NCBI GenBank assembly: GCA_032252755.1
Contig: JAVUPY010000071.1
Location: forward strand, 47,165-111,164
DNA length: 64,000 nt
From: Terriglobia bacterium
Lineage (GTDB): Bacteria; Acidobacteriota; Terriglobia; Terriglobales; Acidobacteriaceae
Direction: 5' to 3'
Position numbers and translations under genes: made by a program. Positions within the stretch are counted from its first letter, which is position 1, and the number at the start of each line of letters is the position of its first letter. The notes beneath the pieces were generated by a model that had not been told where the DNA came from, did no database searches, and saw only the letters and a list, made by a program, of their open reading frames with translations. Shown here one piece after another: positions 27,563 to 35,901 of the stretch.

Positions 27563-27790
27563 ATGACTCTCACCATCAATGGCGAATCCCGCACCTTCAT
27601 TGAGCTCGCGACCTTGGCGGACCTCGTCGAAAATCTCGGCCTCAAGGGTGACCGTGTCGCCGTCGAACTCAATCGCAACATCGTCTCCCGCTCAGAATGG
27701 GCGTCGACTTCCTTAAAGGACGGTGACAGGCTGGAGATCGTTCATTTTGTGGGCGGCGGCACACCGCAGAGATCCGTCGCGCCGCTTTAA
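27563..27790 (+). CDS. thiS: ThiS-like sulfur carrier with tail after the Gly-Gly
   Basis: Ubiquitin-fold sulfur carrier, normally adenylated and thiocarboxylated at its terminal glycine for thiazole synthesis in thiamine formation. Residues 1-66 fit the family ([39 protein letters not shown]). Family members normally stop at the glycine pair, but this one continues with TPQRSVAPL, so it would need trimming or act differently. No thiG or thiF is adjacent. The ATG at 27563 is chosen because it gives the standard N-terminus; a longer frame runs from 27374 inside the previous gene. Confidence 0.75.
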   Translation: MTLTINGESRTFIELATLADLVENLGLKGDRVAVELNRNIVSRSEWASTSLKDGDRLEIVHFVGGGTPQRSVAPL

Positions 27791-27938
27791 ACCTGTGGTT
27801 GAATTCTCTCCGAACAGTGCTTTTCGACCCTACCCTGGTTTTCTCCCTGGCAACCGCCGCTTAGTTCCGTGAATCACCACCTTCGAGCAATTCACTATGA
27901 GGCCTGCTCTGGACGCAGGGCGGGTCGGAGAAGGTCGC

Positions 27939-28379
27939 ATGAAGAAACTGGCATTTACCGCTCTGGTGCTGCTTGCATTTGGTATGTATGCGCTCGCCCA
28001 GAGTTCTCAAGACCAATCGGCAAAGGGTAGCGGCTCAAAGACCACCGTTCAGGGCTGCCTCTCCCATTCCGGCAGCGGTTACACGCTGACTGACAAGTCC
28101 GGCACCACCTATCAACTTACCGGCGATACCAGCAAGTTAGAGAAGCACGTCGGCCACGAGGTCCAAATCCACGGCACGGCGACTGCTTCCGGTGAAGCCC
28201 CGGGCGCATCTTCCGCCGCAACCAGCGCTGCGTCGGGAGAACAGATCGAAGTTTCCGGCGTCAAGCACATCTCGTCCACGTGCACCTCGGGTTCCAGCAC
28301 AGGAACTGAAAAGTCCCCGATGAGCGAGAAGCCGCCCATGTCGGAGAAGCCGCAGGGTCCACCGCCACCGCAACAATAA
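27939..28379 (+). CDS. secreted hypothetical protein with DUF5818-like core
   Basis: 146-residue exported protein. The first 21 residues form a signal peptide (MKKLAFTALVLLAFG, cleavage near ALAQ). The core (TTVQGCLSHSGSGYTLTDKS to VGHEVQIHGTA) resembles small secreted proteins common in acidobacteria that describe a beta-barrel-like fold with a single disulfide. The tail is low-complexity, with two MSEKPP-type repeats and a Pro/Gln end. Start at 27939 is chosen for the signal peptide; an upstream in-frame ATG at 27897 has no such feature. No function is known. Confidence 0.65.
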   Translation: MKKLAFTALVLLAFGMYALAQSSQDQSAKGSGSKTTVQGCLSHSGSGYTLTDKSGTTYQLTGDTSKLEKHVGHEVQIHGTATASGEAPGASSAATSAASGEQIEVSGVKHISSTCTSGSSTGTEKSPMSEKPPMSEKPQGPPPPQQ

Positions 28380-28498
28380 ACGAGCGCGCCACTTTGCTCT
28401 CCGTCCAACAACAAGAGATATTTCCAGCTTCTTTGAAAGGACCAGCAGTCGTTTTCACACTTTTCACGTTTTCCTCAGCCCGAACCCTTCTCATTACC

Positions 28499-28526
28499 TT
28501 GACATGCAACGAGAGAGCCGTAATAT
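28499..28526 (+). promoter_or_regulatory. putative sigma-70 promoter of the MerR-type gene
   Basis: TTGACA (28499-28504) and TAATAT (28521-28526) are spaced by 16 bases, about 80 bases before the start codon at 28605. Confidence 0.55.
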
Positions 28527-28555
28527 GTTTCAAACATTTTTAAGAAGAAATGTTT
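28526..28555. promoter_or_regulatory. putative operator dyads next to the MerR-type promoter
   Basis: TGTTTCAAACA (28526-28536) is a near-perfect palindrome at the -10 end of the promoter, and AAACATTT (28532-28539) is repeated inverted as AAATGTTT (28548-28555). Such a dyad at the promoter would suit autoregulation by the downstream MerR-family protein (inference). Confidence 0.4.
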
Positions 28556-28604
28556 TCGTCTTAAATTGTTCTTTCGGAACAGGTCATGGGTTCGGGAGTG
28601 AGAC

Positions 28605-29159
28605 ATGCAGTCGGCCTTCACATCCCAGGAAGTAGCGGCTCTGACGGGCATCACCGCCCGCCAGTTGCAGTGGTGGGACGAACGCGGCATCGTCTCGCCC
28701 GCCCGTGACGGCCACCGCCGCCTCTACACCTTCGACGACGTCGCCGAAATCGCCGTAATCTGCCAGTTGCGTCGCCGCGGCTTCAGCCTGCAGCGCGTTC
28801 GCAAGGTCATCCGCTTCCTGCAAAAAGAACTCGGCAAGCGCCTGGTCGAGACCGTAACCGCCGGAGCCGAGTACCATCTGCTCACCGACGGGCGAAGCAT
28901 TTTTCTGGAGAACTCGGCGAAGGGCGTGGTCGATGTGCTCAAGAACAGCCGCCAGCCCCTGCTCGCAATTTGCCTCAGCGACACAGTCCATGAGATCCGC
29001 GCCGAAGCTCTAGGTGCGAATAAGGTTCATAAGAAAGAAGCAGTTCGCAGCGTCGCGCCGCAGTCGCACCGTGCCGCGGCGGGAATGCGTCGTTACCGCC
29101 GTGCTAATCGTTCACAGATAGTTACTACTGGCCATGGTACGGGGGAGATCGTTTCTTAA
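28605..29159 (+). CDS. MerR-family transcriptional regulator
   Basis: DNA-binding regulator of 184 aa. The N-terminal winged helix-turn-helix is clear: FTSQEVAALTGITARQLQWW (residues 5-24), GHRRLYTFDDVAEIAVICQL and GFSLQRVRKVIRFLQKEL. The C-terminal part has no cysteine cluster, so it is not a typical metal sensor; a basic Arg-rich tail follows. The ligand is unknown. Single-gene unit with its own likely promoter and operator. Confidence 0.85.
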   Translation: MQSAFTSQEVAALTGITARQLQWWDERGIVSPARDGHRRLYTFDDVAEIAVICQLRRRGFSLQRVRKVIRFLQKELGKRLVETVTAGAEYHLLTDGRSIFLENSAKGVVDVLKNSRQPLLAICLSDTVHEIRAEALGANKVHKKEAVRSVAPQSHRAAAGMRRYRRANRSQIVTTGHGTGEIVS

Positions 29160-29207
29160 CGGCATTTTAGCTGGATGATGTTCATCCCAGTTCGGGGGAG
29201 GTCAATA

Positions 29208-29471
29208 ATGGTCGCAGAGATCAATTTCCTCAATGAGTGGATCCCGGAACAAATGGGACCTGGCACTGTCTTCGTCCTCGAGAACGCCGGAGAAATCGGC
29301 GAGAAAGAAGATCCGTTCTGGGCAGTACTCGGCTGCCCATCCTGCGGCACACTCGGACTCATCACTCGCAAGCAGATTGCCGGTCTCCTGCCGGTCATCT
29401 GCGGCTCGGAAACCTGCTCCGCCCAGTTCTTTATCAACAACGACGACATCGTTCCACGCAAAGTGTCATAA
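29208..29471 (+). CDS. small zinc-ribbon-like hypothetical protein
   Basis: 87-residue soluble protein. A possible metal site is formed by CPSCG (about residues 43-47) and CGSETC (about 65-70). The start at 29208 is preceded by a strong GGGGGAGG ribosome binding site. No function is recognised. It is followed by a CACCACAGAG-type element. Confidence 0.6.
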   Translation: MVAEINFLNEWIPEQMGPGTVFVLENAGEIGEKEDPFWAVLGCPSCGTLGLITRKQIAGLLPVICGSETCSAQFFINNDDIVPRKVS

Positions 29472-29486
29472 GAGAAAAAGGGCTTT

Positions 29487-29597
29487 TTCACCACAGAGAC
29501 ACCGAGATCACAGGGGGAGGGATTTTTTAAATCACCATAGAACCAGAGTTTTGGGGCTTCCCCAAAAACTCTGTGTACTCTGTGGCTCTGTGGTGAA
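29487..29597. repeat. CACCACAGAG element, copy 1
   Basis: Left arm TTCACCACAGAGACACCGAG from 29487 and inverse right arm ending GGCTCTGTGGTGAA at 29597, with an inner hairpin GAGTTTTGGGG/CCCCAAAAACTC at 29546-29571. Copies 2 and 3 are at 35770-35843 and 41771-41897. No reading frame is inside. Confidence 0.7.
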
Positions 29598-29671
29598 CCA
29601 CTTTCTGAGCGCAACCTGTCTCAATACTTCAGTAACTTTTCCGGTATCCCCAACCCGCCCATAATCTCCCC

Positions 29672-30493
29672 ATGTCCACTTCGGGCTCATTCTTGCCGGA
29701 GCACACCCGCTCCACGGTCGACGGGACGGTGTACGATCCCACCGCTCCTGCGCAAACGCCCGACCTCGACACCGAAGAAGTAGAGCAATCCCAGCGCGGT
29801 CTCCTTGTTCGCGTATACGCCTTCATGTTTGCCGGGTTGATGCTCAGTGCTCTGGTTGCATTCTGGGCCGCCTCGCACACCGAAATCGGCGCATACACCC
29901 TGCGTCATCCCGAAGGCTTTCAGATTGTTTTCTTTTCGGAAATTATCGCCGTCGGATTCATTTCCCGCTACGTCGGCAACCTAAGCATCCCCGCGGCGTG
30001 GGCGCTGTTCGCCGCCTATGCCATCCTGAATGGCGTTTCGTTTTCCGTTTTCTTCCTTTACTTTCCGCCCACTGCCGTCATGTACGGCTTCTTGCTAACG
30101 GGGATGATGTTCGGCGCCATGGCTCTTTACGGGCATGTGTCCGGCTGCGATCTCGGTTCGGGCTGGAACATCCTCCTCATGGGCGTTTTCGGATTTGTCC
30201 TTCAGATACTCGTTAACGCCGTCCTCGGCCATACCGACGCCTACTACGCCTCAGCCACCCTCGGCATCATCGTTTTTTGCGGACTCGCCTCTTACCACGC
30301 CGGCAACATCCGCGACTTCGAGTGGGAGTTCGATGACGACGACAGCCTACAGGACAAGGCTGCGGTAGTCGGCGCTCTCCTTCTATATCTCGACTTCGTG
30401 AACCTCTACATGATGATCATGCGTGCTGTTGCAGTCCTCGAGCGCGAACGCGAAAACGAAGAAGGACCTTCGGGCAATTCGACCCAAATCTGA
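29672..30493 (+). CDS. BI-1/YccA family membrane protein
   Basis: 273-residue integral membrane protein of the Bax inhibitor-1/YccA family, with about seven hydrophobic helices after a hydrophilic N-terminus of some 45 residues. The family end motif is visible as LLYLDFVNLYMMIMRAVAVL followed by a charged tail. In bacteria such proteins are calcium-leak channels or modulators of FtsH; which applies here is not known. It is convergent with the next gene over a shared hairpin. Confidence 0.85.
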   Translation: MSTSGSFLPEHTRSTVDGTVYDPTAPAQTPDLDTEEVEQSQRGLLVRVYAFMFAGLMLSALVAFWAASHTEIGAYTLRHPEGFQIVFFSEIIAVGFISRYVGNLSIPAAWALFAAYAILNGVSFSVFFLYFPPTAVMYGFLLTGMMFGAMALYGHVSGCDLGSGWNILLMGVFGFVLQILVNAVLGHTDAYYASATLGIIVFCGLASYHAGNIRDFEWEFDDDDSLQDKAAVVGALLLYLDFVNLYMMIMRAVAVLERERENEEGPSGNSTQI

Positions 30494-30509
30494 ACTCTTC
30501 CAACAAGAA

Positions 30510-30533
30510 TGGGCGCCGAATATCCGGCGCCCA
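30510..30533. terminator. bidirectional hairpin between convergent genes
   Basis: TGGGCGCCG (30510-30518) and CGGCGCCCA (30525-30533) form a perfect 9-base stem between the ends of the YccA-like gene and the convergent gene at 30555. Confidence 0.6.
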
Positions 30534-30554
30534 CACCTTTCCAATCAGCTCTGC

Positions 30555-31004
30555 CTATGCGCTGCGGGTAGTGCTGCTCCACCGGTGATTGGCCCTCCGC
30601 GGCGCGGATTTGGGTGCGAACGCCGGAGAGATCACGAAATTCGTCCGCGGCGGCTCATAGATTTCCATCTTCTCGGGCATCACATGCTTGCGACGCACGA
30701 ACCACCCTATGGTCCAGCCTATGGTCGCAAAGAGGCAGATCGGGTACACAAAATCTCCAAAGGCTACCGAACTGTGAAGCGAACTTGCCGCGGTTTCATA
30801 GTGGCGCGACAACGCATCGCAAATAATCAGAGATCCGGCAACAAGGGCGCTGGCGTAATGGGAATGCTTCTCAACCGCCAGACTCGCGGCCGCGCTGCCC
30901 AGGCAAACCAGGCCGACAATCGCGACAGCGGACCAGCTTTGTAGGTCCGCATACACCAGAAGCAGAGCCGAAAGTGCCGTAACGAATACAGACGGCATCC
31001 TCAT
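30555..31004 (-). CDS. hypothetical membrane protein
   Basis: 149 aa with four hydrophobic segments in the first 105 residues and a positively charged, Pro/Arg-rich C-terminal tail likely in the cytoplasm. A GGGGGA ribosome binding site precedes the ATG at 31004. I do not recognise a family. It is monocistronic, divergent from the universal-stress gene. Confidence 0.55.
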   Translation of the reverse strand: MRMPSVFVTALSALLLVYADLQSWSAVAIVGLVCLGSAAASLAVEKHSHYASALVAGSLIICDALSRHYETAASSLHSSVAFGDFVYPICLFATIGWTIGWFVRRKHVMPEKMEIYEPPRTNFVISPAFAPKSAPRRANHRWSSTTRSA

Positions 31005-31207
31005 GAGTTTCCCCCGATGCGACGAAGGTACGTCAGGTCTCGATTTTCGGTCAATGTACGAAAGTAACCAGGGACGCGCAGATCATGGGCACCGGAACGC
31101 GCCCGTTCCATACCCGCTAAGGTGGTGACCTTAGTCACTGAAACGTTACACATTGCGAGAGAAAATAAACATAGTGGGACCCTGTCTTGCGAACGAGGAG
31201 GTGTTCC

Positions 31208-32095
31208 ATGTCTCCTGTTCTCGCCAAAACACGCCTGGCGCTCAATAACATTCTCTTTGCAACCGATTTCTCTGAACCCTCGCGCAATGCTCTGCCGTTC
31301 GCGACCGCATTGGCTCGCCAATACCACTCCACCTTTTTTGTCGCGAACGTGCTGGAGGAAACCCCAATCACCTCTGTGCCAATGGACTATCTGCCTCCTG
31401 AAATCGAAGGTGAGCGGGAACTTGCTCAGAAGCGAATGGTCGAACTCCTCAAATCCGATCTCTTTCACGACCTCAAAACGGAAGTCGTCATCGAACCGGG
31501 TTTCATCTGGCCTGTACTGGCCAAGGTAGCCGAGGATCGTAAGATCGACCTCGTCGTTCTCGGAACTCACGGCAGGGGCGCGATCAAGCGCCTGTTGCTA
31601 GGGTCGGTAGCAGAGGAGATATGCCGGCACGCTCCTTGCCCAGTCATCACCATCGGACCGCACGTGCGGTCAAACCTGGGCGACATCGGCCGTTTAGACA
31701 AAATCCTCTTTGCCACGGACTTCTCCGAGGGTTCGCCGCATGCCTTCTATTACGCTGCCGGCTTCGCGGAGGATCACGACGCTCGACTGGTGCTCTTGCA
31801 TGTAGTCCAACCTCCGAGCATGCCTGCAAACGTGAGCGATCAGTTAGTCGCTGAATCCGAAAAGAAGTTGCGAGACCTGCTCACTGCCGAAACGGTTCTT
31901 TCAAAACGGCCCGTTTTCGTGACCTTCGTCGGCTCCCCGGCTGACCAGATTCTCGCCTTTGCCAATCGCGAGAATGTGAGTTTGATCGTTATGGGTATGC
32001 ACAAGCCTGGTGCTTTCGCCGCACACTGGCCTTTCGAAGTAGCGGGGCAGGTAATTGCCCACGCGCACTGCCCGGTGCTGTCGATACGTTCGTAG
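31208..32095 (+). CDS. tandem universal stress protein
   Basis: 295-residue protein with two UspA domains, each starting with an NILFATDFSE-type strand (about residues 14 and 164). Domain 1 has the ATP-binding pattern GTHGRGAIKRLLLGSVAEEI; in domain 2 the equivalent GMHKPGAFAAHWPFEVAGQV lacks the Gly-Ser pair, so only the first domain probably binds nucleotide. A GAGGAGG site precedes ATG 31208. It opens a run of four same-strand small genes that look like a stress cluster. Confidence 0.88.
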   Translation: MSPVLAKTRLALNNILFATDFSEPSRNALPFATALARQYHSTFFVANVLEETPITSVPMDYLPPEIEGERELAQKRMVELLKSDLFHDLKTEVVIEPGFIWPVLAKVAEDRKIDLVVLGTHGRGAIKRLLLGSVAEEICRHAPCPVITIGPHVRSNLGDIGRLDKILFATDFSEGSPHAFYYAAGFAEDHDARLVLLHVVQPPSMPANVSDQLVAESEKKLRDLLTAETVLSKRPVFVTFVGSPADQILAFANRENVSLIVMGMHKPGAFAAHWPFEVAGQVIAHAHCPVLSIRS

Positions 32096-32122
32096 TGGAG
32101 TTAAAACCGTAAGGAGGATGTC

Positions 32123-32392
32123 ATGCGGCAAACGGTATTGGAAAGAACGAGCGAACAAATTGCGGACACTGTTGGAAAGGCCGCTCGCGCCACCGGTAGC
32201 ATCGGTAGCGCCCTGCATGACCGTTACGATGAAGCGAAACAGTTGGCTCGCCGCGGAACTCATAGGGCGGAAGAGCTTTTCGACGAGAGCAAATTGCACA
32301 TCAAGCGGCATCCGGTCGCGGCCGTGGCCGGAAGTTTTTCGCTTGGACTGGGAATAGGAATTTTGCTGGGTTGGACTTTGCGGCGTAAGTGA
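32123..32392 (+). CDS. DUF883/ElaB-like membrane-anchored protein
   Basis: 89 aa: a long amphipathic helix (ERTSEQIADTVGKAARATG and onward) and a C-terminal membrane helix (VAAVAGSFSLGLGIGILLGW) ending in basic residues, the layout of the DUF883/ElaB/YqjD group, tail-anchored proteins of which some bind ribosomes in stationary phase. It follows the Usp gene by 27 bases with an AAGGAGG site. Confidence 0.7.
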   Translation: MRQTVLERTSEQIADTVGKAARATGSIGSALHDRYDEAKQLARRGTHRAEELFDESKLHIKRHPVAAVAGSFSLGLGIGILLGWTLRRK

Positions 32393-32405
32393 CGGAGGAA
32401 ACAAA

Positions 32406-32522
32406 ATGGCCCGTCGTGTCGACGCTGTTTATGCAAAATTGTCGCCTTGGCTCTTTTTCTTTTGGCTGATGTGCGTCGCAGCACTGCTCATACTACTGCT
32501 GCTTCCAGCTCGAACCGTCTAG
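32406..32522 (+). CDS. 38-residue single-span membrane protein
   Basis: Small frame not usually called by gene finders. ATG at 32406 follows GGAGGAAACAAA, a strong ribosome binding site. The product starts MARRVDAVYAKLSPWL, has one hydrophobic helix (about residues 14-34) and ends PARTV. It lies 13 bases after the DUF883-like gene, so co-transcription is likely. Function unknown. Confidence 0.5.
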   Translation: MARRVDAVYAKLSPWLFFFWLMCVAALLILLLLPARTV

Positions 32523-32591
32523 CCCGCCACAAGAGCAGGTACACGGTTGAGATTGCCTCACCCCGAATCGCTCGGGGAACGGGAGATTCCC

Positions 32592-32756
32592 ATGCCTCTA
32601 TACGACTACGTTTGCAAAGAGTGCCACAAGACTTTCGAGATTGCGCTGACACTGGCTGAGCATGAGAAGGGAATCGTCCGCTGCCCGAAATGCGGCAGCA
32701 AAAAGGTAGAGCAGGAGCCGGCAGTCTTCTACGCAGTGACCTCCCGGAAAAGTTGA
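32592..32756 (+). CDS. FmdB-type zinc ribbon protein
   Basis: 54-residue protein beginning MPLYDYVCKECHKTFE with a second pair in RCPKCGSKKVEQ, which gives the CxxC...CxxC zinc ribbon of the putative regulatory FmdB family. It is a frequent neighbour of stress genes; its molecular role is unknown. A GGGGAACGGGAG stretch precedes the ATG at 32592. Confidence 0.8.
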   Translation: MPLYDYVCKECHKTFEIALTLAEHEKGIVRCPKCGSKKVEQEPAVFYAVTSRKS

Positions 32757-32836
32757 CTTCCGGCCACCCGATGGCTGGGAACCCCTGCCCGACGATTGTA
32801 TTCGTCTCACCGATGCGATGCTCCCGTTCTGTCTTC

Positions 32837-33238
32837 CTACGCTTTCATCGGAGCAGACGGTCGAGAGAATTTCCGGTACGTGAAGCTGACCGCCATCCAA
32901 AGCAGGTAATACATAAGAGTGGCAAACACTGTTCCCAGGGCGCGCATGCTATGCGACAGTGAGAGCCCAAAGACCCGGTACGGCATATTGAGTACGAACA
33001 GTGCCAAAATCCCTACGATGATGCCCAGCACAGCTCCCCAAATCGGCAACCGTTGTTGCACCCACTCTGATGGTGCAATTACTGCCCAGAGCCCCCAAAT
33101 GCAGGGAGCCATGCACCAGATCACCAGGATTGGCGACATTTGCTGGAGAGTCAGGTTCGGCAGCATTAAAACGAAAACAGCGGCGATGGCCGTCGCTATG
33201 GATGCAACCACGGCAGCGGCTGCAAAGCGTGTCAACAT
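32837..33238 (-). CDS. hypothetical four-helix membrane protein
   Basis: 133 aa with four hydrophobic helices (about residues 5-28, 35-55, 66-86 and 98-118) and a short basic C-terminus. A GAGGAG site lies 6 bases before the ATG. I recognise no family. The gene is convergent with the zinc ribbon gene and appears to be a single unit. Confidence 0.55.
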   Translation of the reverse strand: MLTRFAAAAVVASIATAIAAVFVLMLPNLTLQQMSPILVIWCMAPCIWGLWAVIAPSEWVQQRLPIWGAVLGIIVGILALFVLNMPYRVFGLSLSHSMRALGTVFATLMYYLLWMAVSFTYRKFSRPSAPMKA

Positions 33239-33422
33239 CGGCTATCTCCTCACGACATCATTGAAGACATGCTCAAGAGCCTTCGTGCTATGAAAAACCT
33301 ATATCTTCTGATTGGCACGTGTCTGTGACTACAGGATGATCCCGGAACCGTGATCCTGATCGCGGTCTTCTATGAACCAAGTCGTTGTACTCGGACCGGC
33401 ACCGCATCACACGCAGCCGCAA

Positions 33423-33623
33423 TTACGCCAGCGCTCCTGGGTTGGCGCCCCACAAAAACCAAAGGCCAATCTGAGATCGTGCAGGCTTGGCTTTGCAAGG
33501 AGTGCGTGACAGCTGGCACATCACTCTCCACTCAGAAGGACGAGCGATGATCCACCCAGTTGCTAAAACGACAAAGACAAAAAGGATCATGATCGCAGTC
33601 AGGCTCATGACCAACAGCCCCAC
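33423..33623 (-). CDS. possible small membrane protein
   Basis: The only plausible coding frame in the 33,239-33,737 gap. GTG start at 33623, or ATG 15 bases later (MSLTAIMILFVFVVLATGW), gives one strong hydrophobic helix followed by a basic 40-residue tail with two cysteines. Ribosome binding signal is weak and the tail has no recognised family, so this may be chance. Confidence 0.25.
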   Translation of the reverse strand: MGLLVMSLTAIMILFVFVVLATGWIIARPSEWRVMCQLSRTPCKAKPARSQIGLWFLWGANPGALA

Positions 33624-33737
33624 TAATCTGAATCAGTAAACTGAGGGCGGCCGCGAAAGCCGGCTTCTCCTTCGCTCTCCAAATGGATCAGGTCTTACCC
33701 GCAGCTGTCGGCGTCTTGCAGCTTGTGCCTTGAACCT

Positions 33738-35705
33738 CTACTCGTACACCGAGCATCCACAACCCGGTGACGGCGCATACGTCTTCACGAAATCGGAAAC
33801 GTGCTTATAGGCATCAAGAATGTTTTCCGTCCGCGAGAAGACGTGCCCCTCGTCTTCATACACCTTGAGCTGTACCTTCCCGCCGTGCTTCCGGATCGCC
33901 TGCGCCATCGCCTCTGCTTCCGTCTTCGGACATCTCGGATCGTGCCCGCCCGCGAGAATGAGCATCGGCGCTTTAATCTTGTCCACGAAGAACGCTGGTG
34001 AGCGCTCCGTCCACAACTGCTTATTTGCTATCGGATCGCCCATAAACTCCCGGTCGCTAGCCTGCAACGTGGCATCCTCATTCTGGTAAGCCGTGAACCA
34101 GTTTGCGAACGGAACGATCGGCACCGCCGCCGACCACTCGTCCGGAAACTTCGTCACCCCCATCAGCGTCAGATACCCGCCATAGCTGCGTCCCATCAGC
34201 ACGATATTTTTCGGGTCGACATAGGGCGACTTCTTGATGAACTCGGCGCTATCCACAACGTCCTGCAGCTCAGCTCCCCCCGCATCCATGCGATCGGCGT
34301 GCTGAAAGGTCTTGCCGTACCCGGAAGACCCACGGTAATTCGGCGCAATGATGACGTACCCGAGGTTGACGAAATATTGCAGCAGGGGATAGAAACTCGG
34401 ACCCGACCGGTCCGCCGGACCCCCATGCACATAAACGATTGCCGGATATTTGTGGTTCGGCTGGATGTTGTACGGCATGTATACCCACGCCGACAACGTG
34501 AACTTGCCATCCTTGCTGGGAAAGTGCACCAGCGTCGGCTCAACCAGTTCTTTCGGCAGAACCCCCGCCAGCAGAGCGTCCGTAACCGGTTGCGCCTTAT
34601 TCGAAGCAAAGTCGTAAGTCCAGATCGCCCGGGGAGAGTTCGCTCCGTCATGCATATAAAGCAGATGCGACCCATCGCGCGAAACCGGGTTTGGGATCTC
34701 CAACATCGTATTCACACCGCCACCGATCGCGAAAGCCTCGGACATCCCGGTCGCAAGATCGGTCGCACGAACCGAAACTTCGCCGTCCACATTCGCCGTC
34801 CAGATCGCGCGCTTGCCATCCGGAGTGAAGTCGACCGCCTGCATTTCCCACTTCTCGTCGGTAAGCCATTTGATCTGCGTCGACGCAACATCCAGCAACC
34901 CGACATTCGGATGCCCGTTCTTCGCATCGGACGTAATCAAAATCGTTTTTCCGTCAGGCGACCATGCCGCCGCCCTAAATGTCTGCCCCTTCGCGTGGTT
35001 CGTCAGGTTCTCGACCTTTCCCGTCTTGACGTCCGCCATCATCACATCGGCGTTTTCTTCATCCGCGTAATCTTGCGTCCACGCCAGGAGTTTCCCGTCC
35101 TTCGACCAGATCGGATTGTCGTTATATCGGTCGCCCGGCGTGTTCTGCGTGATATGGGTCGTCTTCTGCGACTTGATGTCCATCACGTCAATCTCGTACG
35201 CCGGTTTGTCCTTCGGTCGAGCCGCATACGCGATCTGCTTTCCATCCGGAGACCACGCCGGACGTCCCTCTTCCGTCCGCGACGACATCGTCACATTCTT
35301 GACTTCGCCCGATTTCGGACTGACGACATAAATGTCCCACAACTCATCGCCATCCTTGTCGCTGAGGAACGCAATCCACTTCCCATCCGGCGACCACACC
35401 GGCGAGGTTTGCCGCTGATCGCTGACCGTCAACTGCCGCGGCCATCCGCCATTGGCCCCGACCAGCCAGATATTCATGCGCCCTGAAATATTGCTCGTAA
35501 ACGCAACCCGTTTCCCGTCGGGAGACCAGGTCGCCCCATCGAATTGCCGCGTGAGGAAAAATTTATCCAGATCAATCGGCTGAAAATCGATAAGTGTTAG
35601 ACTTTGCAGCTTTGCCGCATCGGTAACAGCCTGCGGTGTCGAAAGGTTTTGGGCCGATGCAATGAGTGCTAAGAAGAGAACAGCAAGAAGGGAAGCGCTT
35701 CGCAT
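33738..35705 (-). CDS. S9 family prolyl-oligopeptidase-type peptidase with TolB-like propeller
   Basis: 655-residue exported serine peptidase. A signal peptide (MRSASLLAVLFLALIASAQ) is followed by a beta-propeller made of WSPDGKxI repeats (for example WSPDGKRVAF, WSPDGKWIAF, WSPDGKQIAY) up to about residue 390, then an alpha/beta-hydrolase domain. Catalytic residues are Ser in GRSYGG (about 507), Asp in GGHDPRC (about 585) and His in YEDEGHVF (about 621). Start at 35705 is chosen for the signal peptide. Likely cuts short peptides in the periplasm (family knowledge). Confidence 0.9.
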   Translation of the reverse strand: MRSASLLAVLFLALIASAQNLSTPQAVTDAAKLQSLTLIDFQPIDLDKFFLTRQFDGATWSPDGKRVAFTSNISGRMNIWLVGANGGWPRQLTVSDQRQTSPVWSPDGKWIAFLSDKDGDELWDIYVVSPKSGEVKNVTMSSRTEEGRPAWSPDGKQIAYAARPKDKPAYEIDVMDIKSQKTTHITQNTPGDRYNDNPIWSKDGKLLAWTQDYADEENADVMMADVKTGKVENLTNHAKGQTFRAAAWSPDGKTILITSDAKNGHPNVGLLDVASTQIKWLTDEKWEMQAVDFTPDGKRAIWTANVDGEVSVRATDLATGMSEAFAIGGGVNTMLEIPNPVSRDGSHLLYMHDGANSPRAIWTYDFASNKAQPVTDALLAGVLPKELVEPTLVHFPSKDGKFTLSAWVYMPYNIQPNHKYPAIVYVHGGPADRSGPSFYPLLQYFVNLGYVIIAPNYRGSSGYGKTFQHADRMDAGGAELQDVVDSAEFIKKSPYVDPKNIVLMGRSYGGYLTLMGVTKFPDEWSAAVPIVPFANWFTAYQNEDATLQASDREFMGDPIANKQLWTERSPAFFVDKIKAPMLILAGGHDPRCPKTEAEAMAQAIRKHGGKVQLKVYEDEGHVFSRTENILDAYKHVSDFVKTYAPSPGCGCSVYE

Positions 35706-35769
35706 AGTAACCTTGGCAGGCCTGAATACTTCACCTGTCGCGACTAAGGATAACAAACAGAGAAAGTGA

Positions 35770-35843
35770 TTCTAAAATTCCAGACTTGAGGGTTGTGCCT
35801 CTTGAAGGGAAATTCTCTGCGCCTTCGTGTCTCTGTGGTGAGA
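35770..35843. repeat. CACCACAGAG element, copy 2 (partial)
   Basis: TTCTAAAATTCCAGACTTGA to CGTGTCTCTGTGGTGAGA aligns with the right two thirds of the copy at 41771-41897, with a shorter centre and no left arm. It lies between the divergent ends of the S9 peptidase and nth genes. Confidence 0.6.
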
Positions 35844-35901
35844 CAGCACTTTCCTGCGAATTTGAAATCCGCGTAGCTCGGCGCAAATCCGCGGTTCGCT
35901 T

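Noticed and set aside
34299..35486. 395-codon + strand frame opposite the S9 peptidase
   Set aside because: Arg/His/Pro-rich shadow of the propeller repeats; no independent signal.
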